From Mycoplasmopsis columboralis (GTDB lineage: Bacteria; Bacillota_I; Bacilli_A; Mycoplasmatales; Metamycoplasmataceae): a DNA stretch of 64,000 bases. The stretch is from the NCBI RefSeq assembly GCF_900660675.1, contig NZ_LR215039.1, positions 558,001 through 622,000 on the forward strand, given 5' to 3'. The stretch's first letter is position 1; each line of letters begins with the position of its first letter. Below are positions 10,708 to 21,917 of the stretch, in pieces. The position numbers were made by a program, and so were the translations under genes. Below the pieces are notes generated by a model. The model made no database searches. It was given only the letters and a program-made list of their open reading frames with translations, and was not told where the DNA came from.

Positions 10708-12338
10708 TATTCAACTCCTATGAAAAAGTGGTAATTAGGTTGATTTCCTTCGTAAATTTCCACTTCAACATCTCATTTGGAGTTAATGTAGTTTGAAATT
10801 TCTTCTGCATCAGAGTAACTAGATTCATCACCATAGAAAATAGTGACAATTTCACTTTTTTTACTAATTAGCTTTGAAACAATTTTTTTACCAGCTGTAA
10901 TTGAATCTTCCACTGAAGCAATTATTTTTCCATTAGCAATGGCTAAGTATTCACCTTGTTTGATTTCAACACCATTTAATTTGGTGCTACGAGCTGCAAT
11001 TGTTACTTCACCAGAATTCACTCCTTTAATAGCTTCTTTAATATTATTTTTATTTTCTTTTACAGTATTTTCAGGATTAAAATTAAATAATGCTGCTAAA
11101 CCTTCCATTTGTGTTTTGGTTGGAATTACAATAACATTACAGTCATTAGTTACTGCTGCTGCTTGCTGGGCCACTAAAGTAATGTTTTTGTTATTAGGCA
11201 AAATAAAGACGTTTTCTGCATTAACTGATTCAATTGCTTTAATTAATTCTTGAGCGGATGGGTTTTGACTTTGTCCGCTTTCAACAACATAATCACAACC
11301 GTTTTCTTTCATAATTCGAACAATTCCAGTTCCTAAATTACATGAAATAATGGCGTTTTCAACCCTTTCTTGACGTTCTTGAGCTTGTTTGAGTTCTTCT
11401 GCTTGTGCTTTAGAATCGTTAGCTTGCAATGTCATATTTTCAGATTTAATTTTGATAAATTCACCATGTTTTTGTCCAAAGTTAAGCATGTCTCCTGGTT
11501 TAAGTGCATGCCCATGAACTTTTAATAAGTTATCATCTTGCACCACTACAAGAGAAGTGGCAATTTTTTCAATTTGTTTGGTAAAACGATTTTTATCAAA
11601 TTTTTCAGCATCACTTAGTTCAATTAAAAACTCAGTACAATATCCAAATTCACCATCATAAGTTTCTACATCAGAAATAAAATTGGCAATGTCTTCGCTT
11701 ACATCAGATTTAGCAACTGCTCTTCCTTGAAGATATTCACTAATCCCTCAAAGAATTTTAACCAACCCTTCACCACCACTGTCAGTTACACCTACTTCTC
11801 TTAAAGTTTTAAGAATATTTGGAGTATTGTCACAGCTTACACGAGCAAAATTGTATGCATCAGCAAACACATCGTTAATTTCGGCTTCAGAATCTTTATA
11901 TTTTTTTGTTAAATTCTCGGCTGTTTCTCGGATAACAGTCAAAATAGTTCCTTCAACTGGTTTATAAACTGCTTTGTATGCTCTAGCGGCCGCTCCTTCA
12001 AAAGCCAATGTTAAATCATGCGCATTTAAAGTGTCTTTCCCATTAATTGCTGTAAAAAAACCTTTAAAAATCTGACTTAATATTACTCCTGAATTACCTC
12101 TAGCTTCATAAATCATGTCATGCGCTAGTTGCGCAAGAACTTCAGTAACATTTTGATTTGTTACTTTTTGTAAGTTATTTACAGTTCCAGAAATAGTTGC
12201 TGCCATGTTAGTTCCTGTATCTCCATCAGGTACAGGGAAAACATTTAATGCATCGATTTTATTTTTAGCATTAATTAAAGCATTAGCACCAGAAAGTAAA
12301 GCTTCTGAAAGTTGCTTTCCATTGATAATCTTAGACAT
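10707..12338 (-). CDS. fakA: Fatty acid kinase catalytic subunit FakA
   Basis: A 543-residue DAK/DegV-partner protein that phosphorylates exogenous fatty acids bound to a FakB (DegV) subunit. The N-terminal DhaL-type ATP-binding domain (residues 1-~200) has NVFPVPDGDTGTNMAATI, the DxDxGxN metal site, and EARGNSGVILSQIFKG. The middle and C-terminal regions (NNKNITLVAQQAA, IPTKTQMEGLAALFNF) match YloV. Length is close to the usual ~550. It overlaps the Asp23-like gene by 8 nt and plsX by one base. No fakB (degV) gene occurs in this window. Confidence 0.93.
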
Positions 12339-12666
12339 TTTCTACACCCCTAACTAAAATGGTTATCTTATTGAGAATCTCTTTTTTCTTTCTTAGTTCA
12401 TAATACATTTGGCTATAAAGTTCTTCAACTAGAGGTTTTACCGCTACTGAAGATAGCACACTAACAGCAGCCACAAAACTTCAACCATTAGGTGTTGAGT
12501 ATACTTCCACCAATTCAATTGGATCAGTTTGTAAATTATCCATATCTATAAATTCCGTTTTTTGTGAATTCTCTGTCAAATTGTTCTCGTTTTTTTGAAT
12601 TTTTACAATACCAGGAATTGAAGAAAGTTTATACACAAAAAGTTTTTTGATTTCAAGAAGTTCCAT
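12331..12666 (-). CDS. Asp23/Gls24 family protein (YloU-like)
   Basis: A short (111 aa) Asp23/DUF322-type protein. The central IKKLFVYKLSSIPGIVKI and the later SVLSSVAVKPLVEELYSQM follow the family pattern, where small proteins of this type partner with or sit next to FakA. The order yloU-yloV(fakA) is conserved in Firmicutes. An acidic linker (NLTENSQKTEFIDMDNLQTD) interrupts the domain. A GGAGG Shine-Dalgarno sequence precedes the start, so this first gene of the operon is leadered. Its cellular role is not established by the sequence. Confidence 0.8.
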
Positions 12667-12765
12667 TTATAGCCTCCAAATCTTAAAAATATAATTTTAT
12701 TTATATTTTACAGTTTTTTTCAAATTTATAGGGTCAAAAAACATTTCAGATAAGTATAAATTTAA

Positions 12766-12771
12766 TATAAT
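12766..12771 (+). promoter_or_regulatory. lysS promoter -10 box
   Basis: TATAAT lies 24 nt before the lysS ATG and is followed by an AGGAG ribosome binding site at 12785-12789, so lysS has a normal short leader. Confidence 0.65.
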
Positions 12772-12795
12772 TGAAAATACTTATAGGAGAACAAA

Positions 12796-14262
<1,467 letters not shown>

Positions 14263-15105
14263 ATGAGAAAAGTTTTTGCTTTTGATTTAGACGGTACTTT
14301 ATTAAAAAAGAACAATACTATTGACCCTTTAACTCAACAAGCTCTTACACTAAGCGCACAAAACAATAACTTAAATGTAATTGCAACTGGAAGAGGAATT
14401 TTAAAAGTTAAACCTTTAATTGAAAAACAAATAATCAAGGACATTCATTACTGCGTGTGTTCAAATGGTGCGCTTCTTTGAGATGTAAAAACTAATAAAA
14501 TTCATGTACTTGGTAAATTATCTAAAGAAGCTTATTACATTTTAAAAGAATATGCTCTAAAATATGAATTGGTTTTAAACTTAGACACTGAAGATTTCAA
14601 CGGTACTTTCATGCCTACAAAAAATGGATTACAATTTCCTAGTTGGATGAGTCAAAAACAAATTATGGATTTAGCCATTGTAAATCCTCGAACTCTCGAA
14701 CAAATTGAAGAAGTTGTAGAAAATCCTAATTCAAACATTGTTCAAGTGGCATTAAGAAATCCTTTGGAAATAGCTCAAGAAGTTACTAACAATATTCGTA
14801 AAGACTTACAAGGTCAAGCTTCAGTGTTTTTAACCAACTCAGTTTACACTGATGTTAATCCACTTGGTATTTCAAAATATATTGGAATTGAAAAGGTTCT
14901 TGAAAAAGAAAATCTTACCGATAGAAACTTAATCGCATTTGGAGACAGCGGAAATGATTGTGAAATGCTTTCCCAAGCTTCTATAGGAATTGCAATGGGT
15001 AATGCCACAGACGAGGCTAAAAATGTTGCCGATATGGTCATTGGTGATCATCAAAGTGATACTATTGGAAAAACACTATTTGATATATTAAAAAGTAGCA
15101 ACTAA
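14263..15105 (+). CDS. Cof-type HAD-superfamily phosphatase
   Basis: A 280-residue HAD hydrolase. Motif I is FDLDGTLLKKNNTID at the N-terminus (Asp nucleophile and Asp acid/base), the Lys motif lies in the cap/core junction, and motif IV is FGDSGNDCEML (metal-binding Asp pair) near residue 226. The layout with a C2-type cap fits the Cof subfamily of sugar-phosphate, FMN or similar phosphatases. The substrate cannot be read from sequence. There is no gap to lysS, so it is co-transcribed with it. UGA Trp at 14479-14481. Confidence 0.9.
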
Positions 15106-15126
15106 TTTTGCTACTTTTTAATATAT
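15083..15126. terminator. Shared bidirectional terminator
   Basis: An 18-bp perfect stem (arms 15083-15100 and 15109-15126) with an 8-nt loop. The HAD stop codon sits in the loop, and the convergent membrane-protein gene ends 3 nt past the other arm. A- and T-rich arm ends give a U-tail in both directions. Confidence 0.9.
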
Positions 15127-15128
15127 CA

Positions 15129-15566
15129 TTAATCTTCTCTGATTACTTTTTTATTCACGAATGCTGATCAAATTATCATCACTAATAAAATAAGATTCAT
15201 TGCAGCTAATAATACATAACCATATGGATGTAAATATAATTTATCAGCTTGAGTGTTAATTAAAATTCCTAAAGCAATTGGTGAAGTAAATAAATTAACA
15301 AAAGCTACCAAAGTAATTCAAATTCAAAAATTAGAAAAAGCTTTTTGTTTGTCTCTTCTATATAGCATAATTGAGCCTAGTGAAGATAAAAACACCAATC
15401 AAGTAAAAGGCATTACCATTAAAAAAGCATATGAAGTGTTTTTAGGATCTCTAATTAAACTTAAACTCAAAGTAAAACCAATTAATGTAAGCACTAAAAA
15501 CACTAAAGTAAAAATATGCGGTTTATAATTAATAAATTTAAAATTAGTTTGCTCATTCTTTTTCAT
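15129..15566 (-). CDS. Small four-helix membrane protein, unknown
   Basis: A 145-residue protein with a short basic N-terminus (MKKNEQTNFKF) and four hydrophobic helices at about residues 18-38, 48-68, 78-100 and 110-132. Trp-rich turns (FTWLVF, FWIWIT) are encoded with UGA. No family recognised. A TATAAT box lies 11 nt before the ATG. The gene stands alone and converges on the lysS-HAD operon. Confidence 0.75.
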
Positions 15567-15629
15567 AAGTAATATAGATTATAAAACTTTTTAAAGTTCA
15601 AATTTAAATATATGTAAAATATTTATATT

Positions 15630-15950
15630 ATGAACAAATTACAAAAACTATCTTCAGAAGAATTAAAATTATCTTTTGATTTTGAAATAACAAGATTTGA
15701 AAATAGAGAATTCGATATCACTATTCACAAATTACTTCGAGACATTAAATATAGTGATCGTTTCTTTGAATGATTTATGGAAGATCTAATTTTCTTACTT
15801 GCCCAAAACAAATATCAACTTAGATGAGATGTAGCAACTGTATACTTTAGCGGAGTAAAAAATTTAGATCTTTCAGATAGTGATTATAAAGAATTTACCA
15901 AATTGCTTACTACATCAGTAACAAACTTTGATATTGTTGTAAAAAATTAA
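15630..15950 (+). CDS. Small soluble protein, unknown
   Basis: A 106-residue protein, acidic and aromatic, with no signal or membrane segment. It reads MNKLQKLSSEELKLSFDF and later includes FFEWFMEDLIFLL and LRWDVATVYFSG, both with UGA Trp. I recognise no domain; the shape suggests a small helical fold. A TAAAAT box ends 9 nt before the ATG. It lies alone between a minus-strand membrane protein and 5S rRNA. Confidence 0.65.
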
Positions 15951-15981
15951 AAAAAATTTATTTGCTTTTATTTTTTTGTGC

Positions 15982-15987
15982 TATACT
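15982..15987 (+). promoter_or_regulatory. 5S rRNA promoter -10 box
   Basis: TATACT preceded by TGC (extended -10) lies 6-7 nt before the predicted 5' end of 5S rRNA. Confidence 0.6.
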
Positions 15988-15993
15988 TTTATC

Positions 15994-16097
15994 ACAGTGA
16001 TTATAGCAACGGGGATCACCTGAATCCATTCCGAACTCAGTAGTTAAGCCCGTTAGTGCCGACGATAGCAGAAATGTGAAAATAGGGAGTTGCTGTT
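15994..16097 (+). rRNA. rrf: 5S ribosomal RNA
   Basis: About 104 nt. The universally conserved stretch CCGAACTCAGTAGTTAAGCC matches the 5S loop B/helix III region (CCGAAC..AGAAGUUAAGC). The ends CAGTGATT and AGTTGCTG pair as helix I with G-U pairs, which sets the boundaries. It stands alone with its own promoter and no 16S or 23S gene beside it. Exact ends are uncertain by a few bases. Confidence 0.93.
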
Positions 16098-16125
16098 TTT
16101 TTTATATCTTTTTTTAGATTAGAAA

Positions 16126-16164
16126 TTTTTGATAAAAACCAAAAAATGCGTTTTTTATCAAAAA
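16126..16164. repeat. AT-rich inverted repeat after 5S rRNA
   Basis: A 13-bp perfect stem (16126-16138 with 16152-16164) lies between 5S rRNA and trxA. It may terminate 5S transcription together with the T8 run at 16096-16103. Confidence 0.55.
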
Positions 16165-16229
16165 AACAATAAAAAATTAACTTTTTGCTTTTTTTATGTA
16201 TAATTAATACGTATTAAGAAAGGAAAATT

Positions 16230-16535
16230 ATGGTTAAAGAATCTAACAAAAAAGAAGTTTTAGAAACAGTTAAAAACGGTCTTCACTTAGTTGTGTTTTA
16301 CGCTGAATGATGTGGAGCATGTAAAATGCTTAAACCAGTTCTTGAAGAACTTTCAGCTAAAGATAATGTAAGCGTTTTAAGAATTAATGTAGACACCGAA
16401 AAAGAATATGCAATTGAAGAAAAAGTTCAATCTATTCCTTATGTATTAGTTTACAAAGATGGTGAATTAGTTCACAAAATGTTAGGATACAAACCTTACG
16501 CACAATTAAAAGAAGATCTAAAACCTTATTTATAA
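16230..16535 (+). CDS. trxA: Thioredoxin
   Basis: A 101-residue thioredoxin. The redox site is WCGAC at residues 27-31, with Trp27 encoded by UGA, and the cis-Pro loop is SIPYVLVYKDG. CGAC replaces the common CGPC. An AAAGG ribosome binding site precedes the ATG. It recycles disulfides in cytosolic enzymes, among them probably the free-Met sulfoxide reductase of the smc operon. It is monocistronic, with its own promoter (GTATAAT near 16199) and a strong terminator. Confidence 0.95.
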
Positions 16536-16574
16536 TAAAATCTCGCTCAGTTTGCGAGATTTTATTATAAATAA
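16526..16574. terminator. Shared bidirectional terminator, 21-bp stem
   Basis: Perfect 21-bp arms (16526-16546 and 16554-16574) with a 7-nt loop. The left arm holds the trxA stop codon and the right arm holds the stop codon of the convergent kinase-like gene. Confidence 0.92.
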
Positions 16575-17965
16575 GAACTATATTTTAATATATTGTTAAT
16601 ATTCTCTTTTTCTTGAGAAGAATCTTCTAAAGATAAACTTCATAATAATCCACAAAAATTCACTATGCATTTATACTTATAAAATTCTTTTTTATCAATG
16701 TTTTGATCATAACATTTTAATAAATGATTTTCTCTATCTTCATTTAAATTTAGATTAGAACTTAAATAAGCTAAATCGTAATATTTACTATTCAAACCAG
16801 CATCAACTAAATCTATAAACTTTACTTTTCCATCATTTAAACTAATAAGTACATTATTTTGATGCAAGTCGTTATGAGAAAAAACTAAATCCCGTGGATT
16901 TGAGAGATGGTTAAAAATTTTATTAATTATTTGATCATCAATTTGTTTGAATACTTGATTGTTACTATACTTTTGATATAAATTTTTAATTTTTATATCA
17001 AAATCATATTTTAGGTCGCTTTTGACCTTATGCATTTGTTTAATTCTACTTGCAACTCTTCTTATATTTCCTTTGCATCAATTAAAAGATCTTGCATTAA
17101 CTCATTGTCTTAAAACTATTTTTTCATTCTCATAGTAAATACTAGGGAATAAATCAAACTCTCCTATTGAAGAAAAATAAAATTGTTGGGATTTTCTTTG
17201 TATTACTTTATCAGTTACTTTGTATGAACTTTTAGAAAAAGAAGGGAGCAAGTTTTCTGGAGTCATTGAAGAATACAGTTTCTCTAAATAGTTTTGCTCA
17301 TAAATGTAAAAATCAAAAATTTTACAAATGTATAAAAGATCGTCAAATTCGCTTTTTTTAACATTTAAATACTGCATCAATAACTTTTTATCAAATCCTT
17401 GTTTATATAACGAAATAGCATCAAAACCGTTGAAATTTGTACGAATTCATTCTAAATCAATAAACTCAATTTCATTATGATCGTTAATTAGGATATTTTT
17501 TAAAACCAAATCTCCATGTTGAAGAACTGTGGGTTGTTTTAAAAATTTTTTGATTATATTTTTGTATTTGTCATCATTAATTTTGTCTTCAAATCAATTA
17601 AATTCTTGAACTTGTAATTTTATTGAACTAAAATTTTTGAGTTTAGATAGCACTGCAAGTTGAATTTCTTCAGTTAGTTTGACTTGATCCAAAGTTGTTC
17701 CTTTAAATCATTTACGCACTAAAATCTCTTCATTAATAAACAATGTGTCTTTATGATCTTCATAATATTTGAATTCATTTTTTTTATCTTTGAAAACATC
17801 ACTTTTGGATATTCTAACTTGATAATCAATGTTGTTTATTGTAGCAATATATGTGTAGTTGTGAAATCCTTGATATTTAAATTCAAAATTAGAAATTTCT
17901 CCTAAATTCTTCTCTTTTAAAATCCCTTCAAGCTTTTGATAATGTTCATTCTTAACTTTATTCAT
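16565..17965 (-). CDS. Tandem-fused choline/aminoglycoside-kinase-like protein
   Basis: A 466-residue protein made of two complete APH/choline-kinase-fold units. Unit 1 (residues ~1-190) has the catalytic loop LQHGDLVLKNILI followed by the metal site EFIDLEW. Unit 2 (~215-466) has FSHNDLHQNNVLI followed by KFIDLVDAG. Both keep the H-D-N residues of the loop and the following Asp. The family phosphorylates choline, ethanolamine or similar small alcohols (LicA type); the substrate is not known. The start at 17965 is chosen for its AGAGG site 4 nt upstream. It overlaps the upstream gene by 8 nt. Confidence 0.72.
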
Positions 17966-18461
17966 ACAACCTCTTAGCACTCATTTTTAAATCCTTTGGA
18001 CATGTAAATATGCTTTGTTCTTCGTTAAATTGCACAAATAATAACTTCGGATAAGATCTTGAATATTGTTTGTTTCCTAAAAAGTTAAATTCCACTAAAG
18101 GCACATGCATTAGTTCATATATTTCTGAATTTACATCATCTTTTAAGATAGCTGGATAAATACTTAAATCAAAACTGAGTAAAATTTCTGTTTTCAATAG
18201 TTTTTTTTCTTCATCATTAAAAAAATCTAAGATCATGTTATGAAAGTCTTTAAAAGTACTTTTATATCCTTCAATTGTGTAAAATCACTCACGATCTTTT
18301 TGATATTCATTCTTAAAAACTTCTCAATCAACCAAGTTTTTTTGTTTTTGAACAATTTCATTTAAAAATCAACCGTAATTTTGCATGTCTTTAGGTAATC
18401 CAAAATAAAAATCATAATTATCCTGACATAAATCACAATAAGTTTTCACTTTATCTAACAT
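17958..18461 (-). CDS. Hypothetical cytosolic protein
   Basis: A 167-residue protein, acidic and aromatic, without membrane segments. It starts MLDKVKTYCDLCQDNYDFYFG and ends KDLKMSAKRLYE. No family recognised. A CDLC motif at the N-terminus could bind metal, but there is no matching second pair. A TATAAT box 6 nt before the ATG predicts a leaderless mRNA. It is translationally coupled (8-nt overlap) to the double kinase gene downstream, so it may work with it. Confidence 0.7.
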
Positions 18462-18524
18462 ATGTAAATTATATTATTTTGATGCTTTTTTGTATATTAA
18501 ACACATTTAATTTATAATTTTTAT

Positions 18525-19127
18525 ATGTTAAATTTTGAAGCTGAATTTTTGCCAAACAAAAAAATTATTGCTGGTTGTGACGAAGCTGGAAGAGGTGCGT
18601 GAGCTGGTCCTCTTGTAGCTGCTTGTGTTATTATGAATAACGAAAATAAAATATCAGAAATTAATGATTCAAAAAAACTTTCTAAACAAAAGAGAGAATT
18701 TTTATATCGTCAAATAATTCGAAATGCTTACGAAATTCAAATTAGTGTCAGAAGCGTTGAAAAATTAAACGAATCCAATCCCAAAGAAGAATCAAAGCTT
18801 GCTATGTCCGAATGTGTTGCTAAATTTAGTGCCCGTCCTGAAGTTGTTATTACAGATTTTGAAAAAATCTACACTAATATTGACCAAATTAATTTAGTTA
18901 AAGGTGATGAAATTTCTTATAATGTTGCTGCCGCAAGTATCGTTGCAAAGGTATATCGTGACAAATTAATGACTGAACTAGCAACCAAGTATCCTGGCTA
19001 TGGTTTTGATGCTCATAAGGGTTACGGAACTAAAGAACACAAAGAAGCAATTATTCAAAAAGGTGTTACACCAATACACCGGATTAAATACAAACCTATC
19101 AAAGAATTAATTTGCAAAATACCTTAA
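18525..19127 (+). CDS. rnhB: Ribonuclease HII
   Basis: A 200-residue RNase HII that cuts RNA in RNA-DNA hybrids. The motif GCDEAGRGAWAGPLVAA carries the first two acidic residues; the segment NVAAASIVAKVYRD supplies the later Asp; YPGYGFDAHKGYGTKEH matches the C-terminal motif. UGA encodes Trp in GAWAGP. TATAAT lies 6 nt before the ATG, predicting a leaderless mRNA. Confidence 0.95.
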
Positions 19128-19139
19128 AAAAGGTGTTTT
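19116..19139 (+). terminator. rnhB terminator
   Basis: A 10-bp stem with one G-U pair and an AAAA loop overlaps the rnhB stop codon and is followed by T-rich sequence. Confidence 0.75.
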
Positions 19140-19203
19140 TTATTATTTTTTTACGTCTTTTCTTTAAAAAATATAATTTTTTAACTGTGGTAAAATTAAT
19201 ACT

Positions 19204-20004
19204 ATGATTAAAGTACAAAATGTAACTTTTAGGTATCGTGAATCCGATCCTGTGCCGGCATTATCAAATGTTTCTTTTGAAATTCAAAAAGGAGAATATG
19301 TTGCTATTTTAGGTCATAATGGATCAGGAAAAAGCACTCTTTCTAAAATCCTTTCTGCATTAATTAAACCTTCAAGTGGTAAAGTATCAATTGACGGAAT
19401 TGTATATTCAAGAGAAACCTTAATTGATGTAAGAAAAAAAATAGGAATAGTATTTCAAAACCCAGAAAACCAATTCATTGGATCTTCTGTAGAAGATGAT
19501 ATTGCTTTTGGTTTAGAAAATAAAAGAATGTCACGCGAACAAATGGTTAAGGTTGTTCGTGAATACGCAGAAAAAGTTGATATGCTCCCTTTTTTAGAAC
19601 GTGAACCCGAAAATCTTTCTGGTGGACAAAAACAAAGAGTTGCGATTGCTTCTGTTTTGGCTTTAGATCCAGAAGTTATTATTTTTGATGAAATTACATC
19701 AATGTTGGACCCAAAAGGTAAAAACAAAGTTTTACAAATTATTCAAGACATTAGATCAACAAAACAAAAAACTCTAATTTCAATAACTCATGATATGGAC
19801 GAAGCTATTTTAGCTGATAAATGTTTGGTCTTTTCTGGTGGTAAATTAATTGCCGCTGGAAAACCTATTGAAATTTTGAACAATAAAGAAATCATTGATA
19901 TCGCTAAAATTGATTCTCCTTTTGTGTATAAATTAAGTTCACTAATCAAAGGGGTAGAACCAACATATAATGAAGAGGAGTTAATTAAAGAAATATGCAA
20001 ATAA
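19204..20004 (+). CDS. ecfA1: ECF transporter ATPase, A1 subunit
   Basis: A 266-residue ATPase of the energy-coupling factor module that powers vitamin uptake through interchangeable S subunits. Walker A GHNGSGKST (~residue 38), Q-loop VFQNPENQF, signature LSGGQKQRV (~138) and Walker B VIIFDEITSMLD are present. A TAAAAT box with TGG before it lies 7 nt from the ATG, so the transcript is likely leaderless. It overlaps ecfA2 by 10 nt. No S-subunit gene is adjacent, which fits a group II (shared) module. Confidence 0.95.
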   Translation: MIKVQNVTFRYRESDPVPALSNVSFEIQKGEYVAILGHNGSGKSTLSKILSALIKPSSGKVSIDGIVYSRETLIDVRKKIGIVFQNPENQFIGSSVEDDIAFGLENKRMSREQMVKVVREYAEKVDMLPFLEREPENLSGGQKQRVAIASVLALDPEVIIFDEITSMLDPKGKNKVLQIIQDIRSTKQKTLISITHDMDEAILADKCLVFSGGKLIAAGKPIEILNNKEIIDIAKIDSPFVYKLSSLIKGVEPTYNEEELIKEICK

Positions 20005-20939
20005 AATTAAATAATGTTAAACATATCTTTTCTAAAAATACTCCTTGACAATTCAAAGCTTTAGATGGAATTTCAGTTGATATAAAGCAGGGTGAATATA
20101 TTGGAGTGATTGGACAAACAGGAAGCGGAAAAACAACTTTTATACAACATTTAAACGGTTTGTTAAGCCCTACTGAAGGTGAGGTTTCTTGAATTTTTAA
20201 TCAAGAAATTCAAAACAAAAAAACTAAAAAAAGTTCGATCTGAAAAATGCATGTAACTCTTCCTGTTATTAAAAAACGTTTTTTTGGATTAAGTAAAAAA
20301 ACTAAGAAAACATACAAATTTAAAGAGTCTAAAATGATCAGAAATAAAATTGGTGTGGTCTTTCAGTTTGCTGAATATCAACTATTTAAGCAAACAGTAT
20401 TAGACGACATCATCTTTGCCCCTATTGCTTTTGGAATGCCTAAAGAATTAGCAAAAGAAAAAGCTAGAGAGTATATTAAATTAGTTGGTTTAAGTGAAGA
20501 TTATTTAAAACGTAGTCCTTTTGATTTATCTGGAGGTCAAAAACGGAGAGTCGCTTTAGCTGGTATTTTAGCTTTAGAACCTGAAGTTTTAGTTGTTGAT
20601 GAACCAACTGCAGGATTAGATCCTGTCGGGGTTGTAGAGATTTTAGATATTTTATCCAACTTGCACAAAAAAGGTGTCACAATCGTTAATGTCACTCATG
20701 AGTTAGATCACGTTTTAGAAAGAGCTCAAAGAGCAATAGTTTTTAAAAATGGTTTAATTCACAAAGATGGGGACCCATATGAAATTTTAAATGACATTGA
20801 GTTTTTAAAACAAAACAATTTGCAACCACCTAAATTATTAGAATTTGTGCATAAATTAAGAGACAAAGGTCTTGATGTACCACAAATCAAATCACTTCAA
20901 GAATTAGCAACATGAATTAATAAACAAAGGAGCAAGTAA
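19995..20939 (+). CDS. ecfA2: ECF transporter ATPase, A2 subunit
   Basis: A 314-residue partner ATPase. Walker [11 protein letters not shown]-loop [10 protein letters not shown], signature LSGGQKRRV and Walker [13 protein letters not shown] are intact. Between the Walker A helix and the Q-loop there is an extra basic segment of about 40 residues ([10 protein letters not shown] through [12 protein letters not shown]) not found in typical EcfA2; such insertions lengthen the protein beyond the usual ~280. Its TAA shares one base with the ecfT ATG. Confidence 0.95.
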
Positions 20940-21847
20940 TGAAAAGTGTTTTCGGAAGATATGTTCCTGGTAAAGGTTTCTTTTACAATATTGACCCTAG
21001 ATTAAAAATCTTTATTGTTATTTTTTATGTTGTATTTGCTTTTTTATCTAAATATTTTATTGATAATCTAATTTTATTAATTCCCTTACTTATAGCTTAT
21101 GCGGTTGTTATCAGAAAAATTAGACCTATTGTTAAAATGGCTAAATTCCCACTGTTTATGTCTATTGTCATCTTTTTGATTAACATTTTAACAATTAAAG
21201 TTGATGATGTTGCGAAAGCATTTGAACATGTAATGTCAAGTGAAAATGTTTGATTTTGAAAACTAGTTTATCCAAATAGTGCAACCCAAGACCAAATTGT
21301 TATCACCACTTTAGCGTTAAATCGTAGTATAGCTTTATTTTTAAGGGTCTTTACAATGATTTTAGCTACAACATTACTTACCAATACCACTAGACCTATT
21401 TTATTAACTAAAGCAATTGAAGATTTAATGTTACCTTTAAAATTATTATTTATACCAACACAAATTATCGCAATGATAATTTCAATTGCATTAAGATTTA
21501 TCCCTACTTTGCTTGATGAATCACAAAGAATAATGAAAGCTCAAAGCTCAAGGGGTATTGATTTTAAAAACGGAAAACTCAAAGATAAAGCTATTGCTTT
21601 TTCAACATTAATTATTCCGTTATTTGTTTCTTCTTTTGCTAAAGCTGATGATTTAAGTGATGCGATGCAAACAAGAGGATATGAACCTTATTCAAAAAGA
21701 ACTAAGTATCGTAATTTAAAATTATCTTGAATTGACTTAGGAGTTGCTTTATTTTTTATTGGTTTAGGAACATTTATTGGTTTAAATATAGCTATTGGAG
21801 AATCGTTCTTACCAATAGTATGAACACAAGTTTTAACAATTTATTAA
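20939..21847 (+). CDS. ecfT: ECF transporter transmembrane subunit EcfT
   Basis: A 302-residue integral membrane coupling protein. It starts with the family phrase FGRYVPGKGFFYNIDPRLKI, has about five to six hydrophobic segments, and carries the two Ala-Arg-Gly-type coupling helices: AQSSRGIDFKNG and AMQTRGYEPYSKR. These bind the two ATPases. UGA Trp at 21251-21253 and 21728-21730. An extra loop of about 40 residues (residues ~85-125) links two segments. Last gene of the ecf operon, followed by a perfect palindromic terminator. Confidence 0.94.
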
Positions 21848-21853
21848 TTACTG

Positions 21854-21878
21854 AACTAGGTTTAAACCTAGTTTTTTT
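21854..21878 (+). terminator. ecf operon terminator
   Basis: A 20-nt perfect palindrome (21854-21873) followed by a T-run, 6 nt after the ecfT stop. Confidence 0.85.
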
Positions 21879-21879
21879 A

Positions 21880-21906
21880 TAAAAAAACTTGAGCATAAGC
21901 TCAAGT
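21880..21906 (-). terminator. trmB terminator
   Basis: An 8-bp stem ACTTGAGC / GCTCAAGT (21887-21894, 21899-21906) with T7 on the minus strand. It lies back to back with the ecf terminator. Confidence 0.85.
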
Positions 21907-21917
21907 GAGTGTTTATA

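Noticed and set aside
10843-11253. A 136-residue plus-strand frame inside fakA
   Set aside because: Its hydrophobic look comes from the complement of fakA codons; fakA is intact in the other strand.
15253-15528. A 91-residue plus-strand frame between the HAD gene and the 15.6 kb gene
   Set aside because: The minus-strand frame in the same place codes for a coherent four-helix membrane protein with UGA Trp and a promoter; the plus frame is its shadow.
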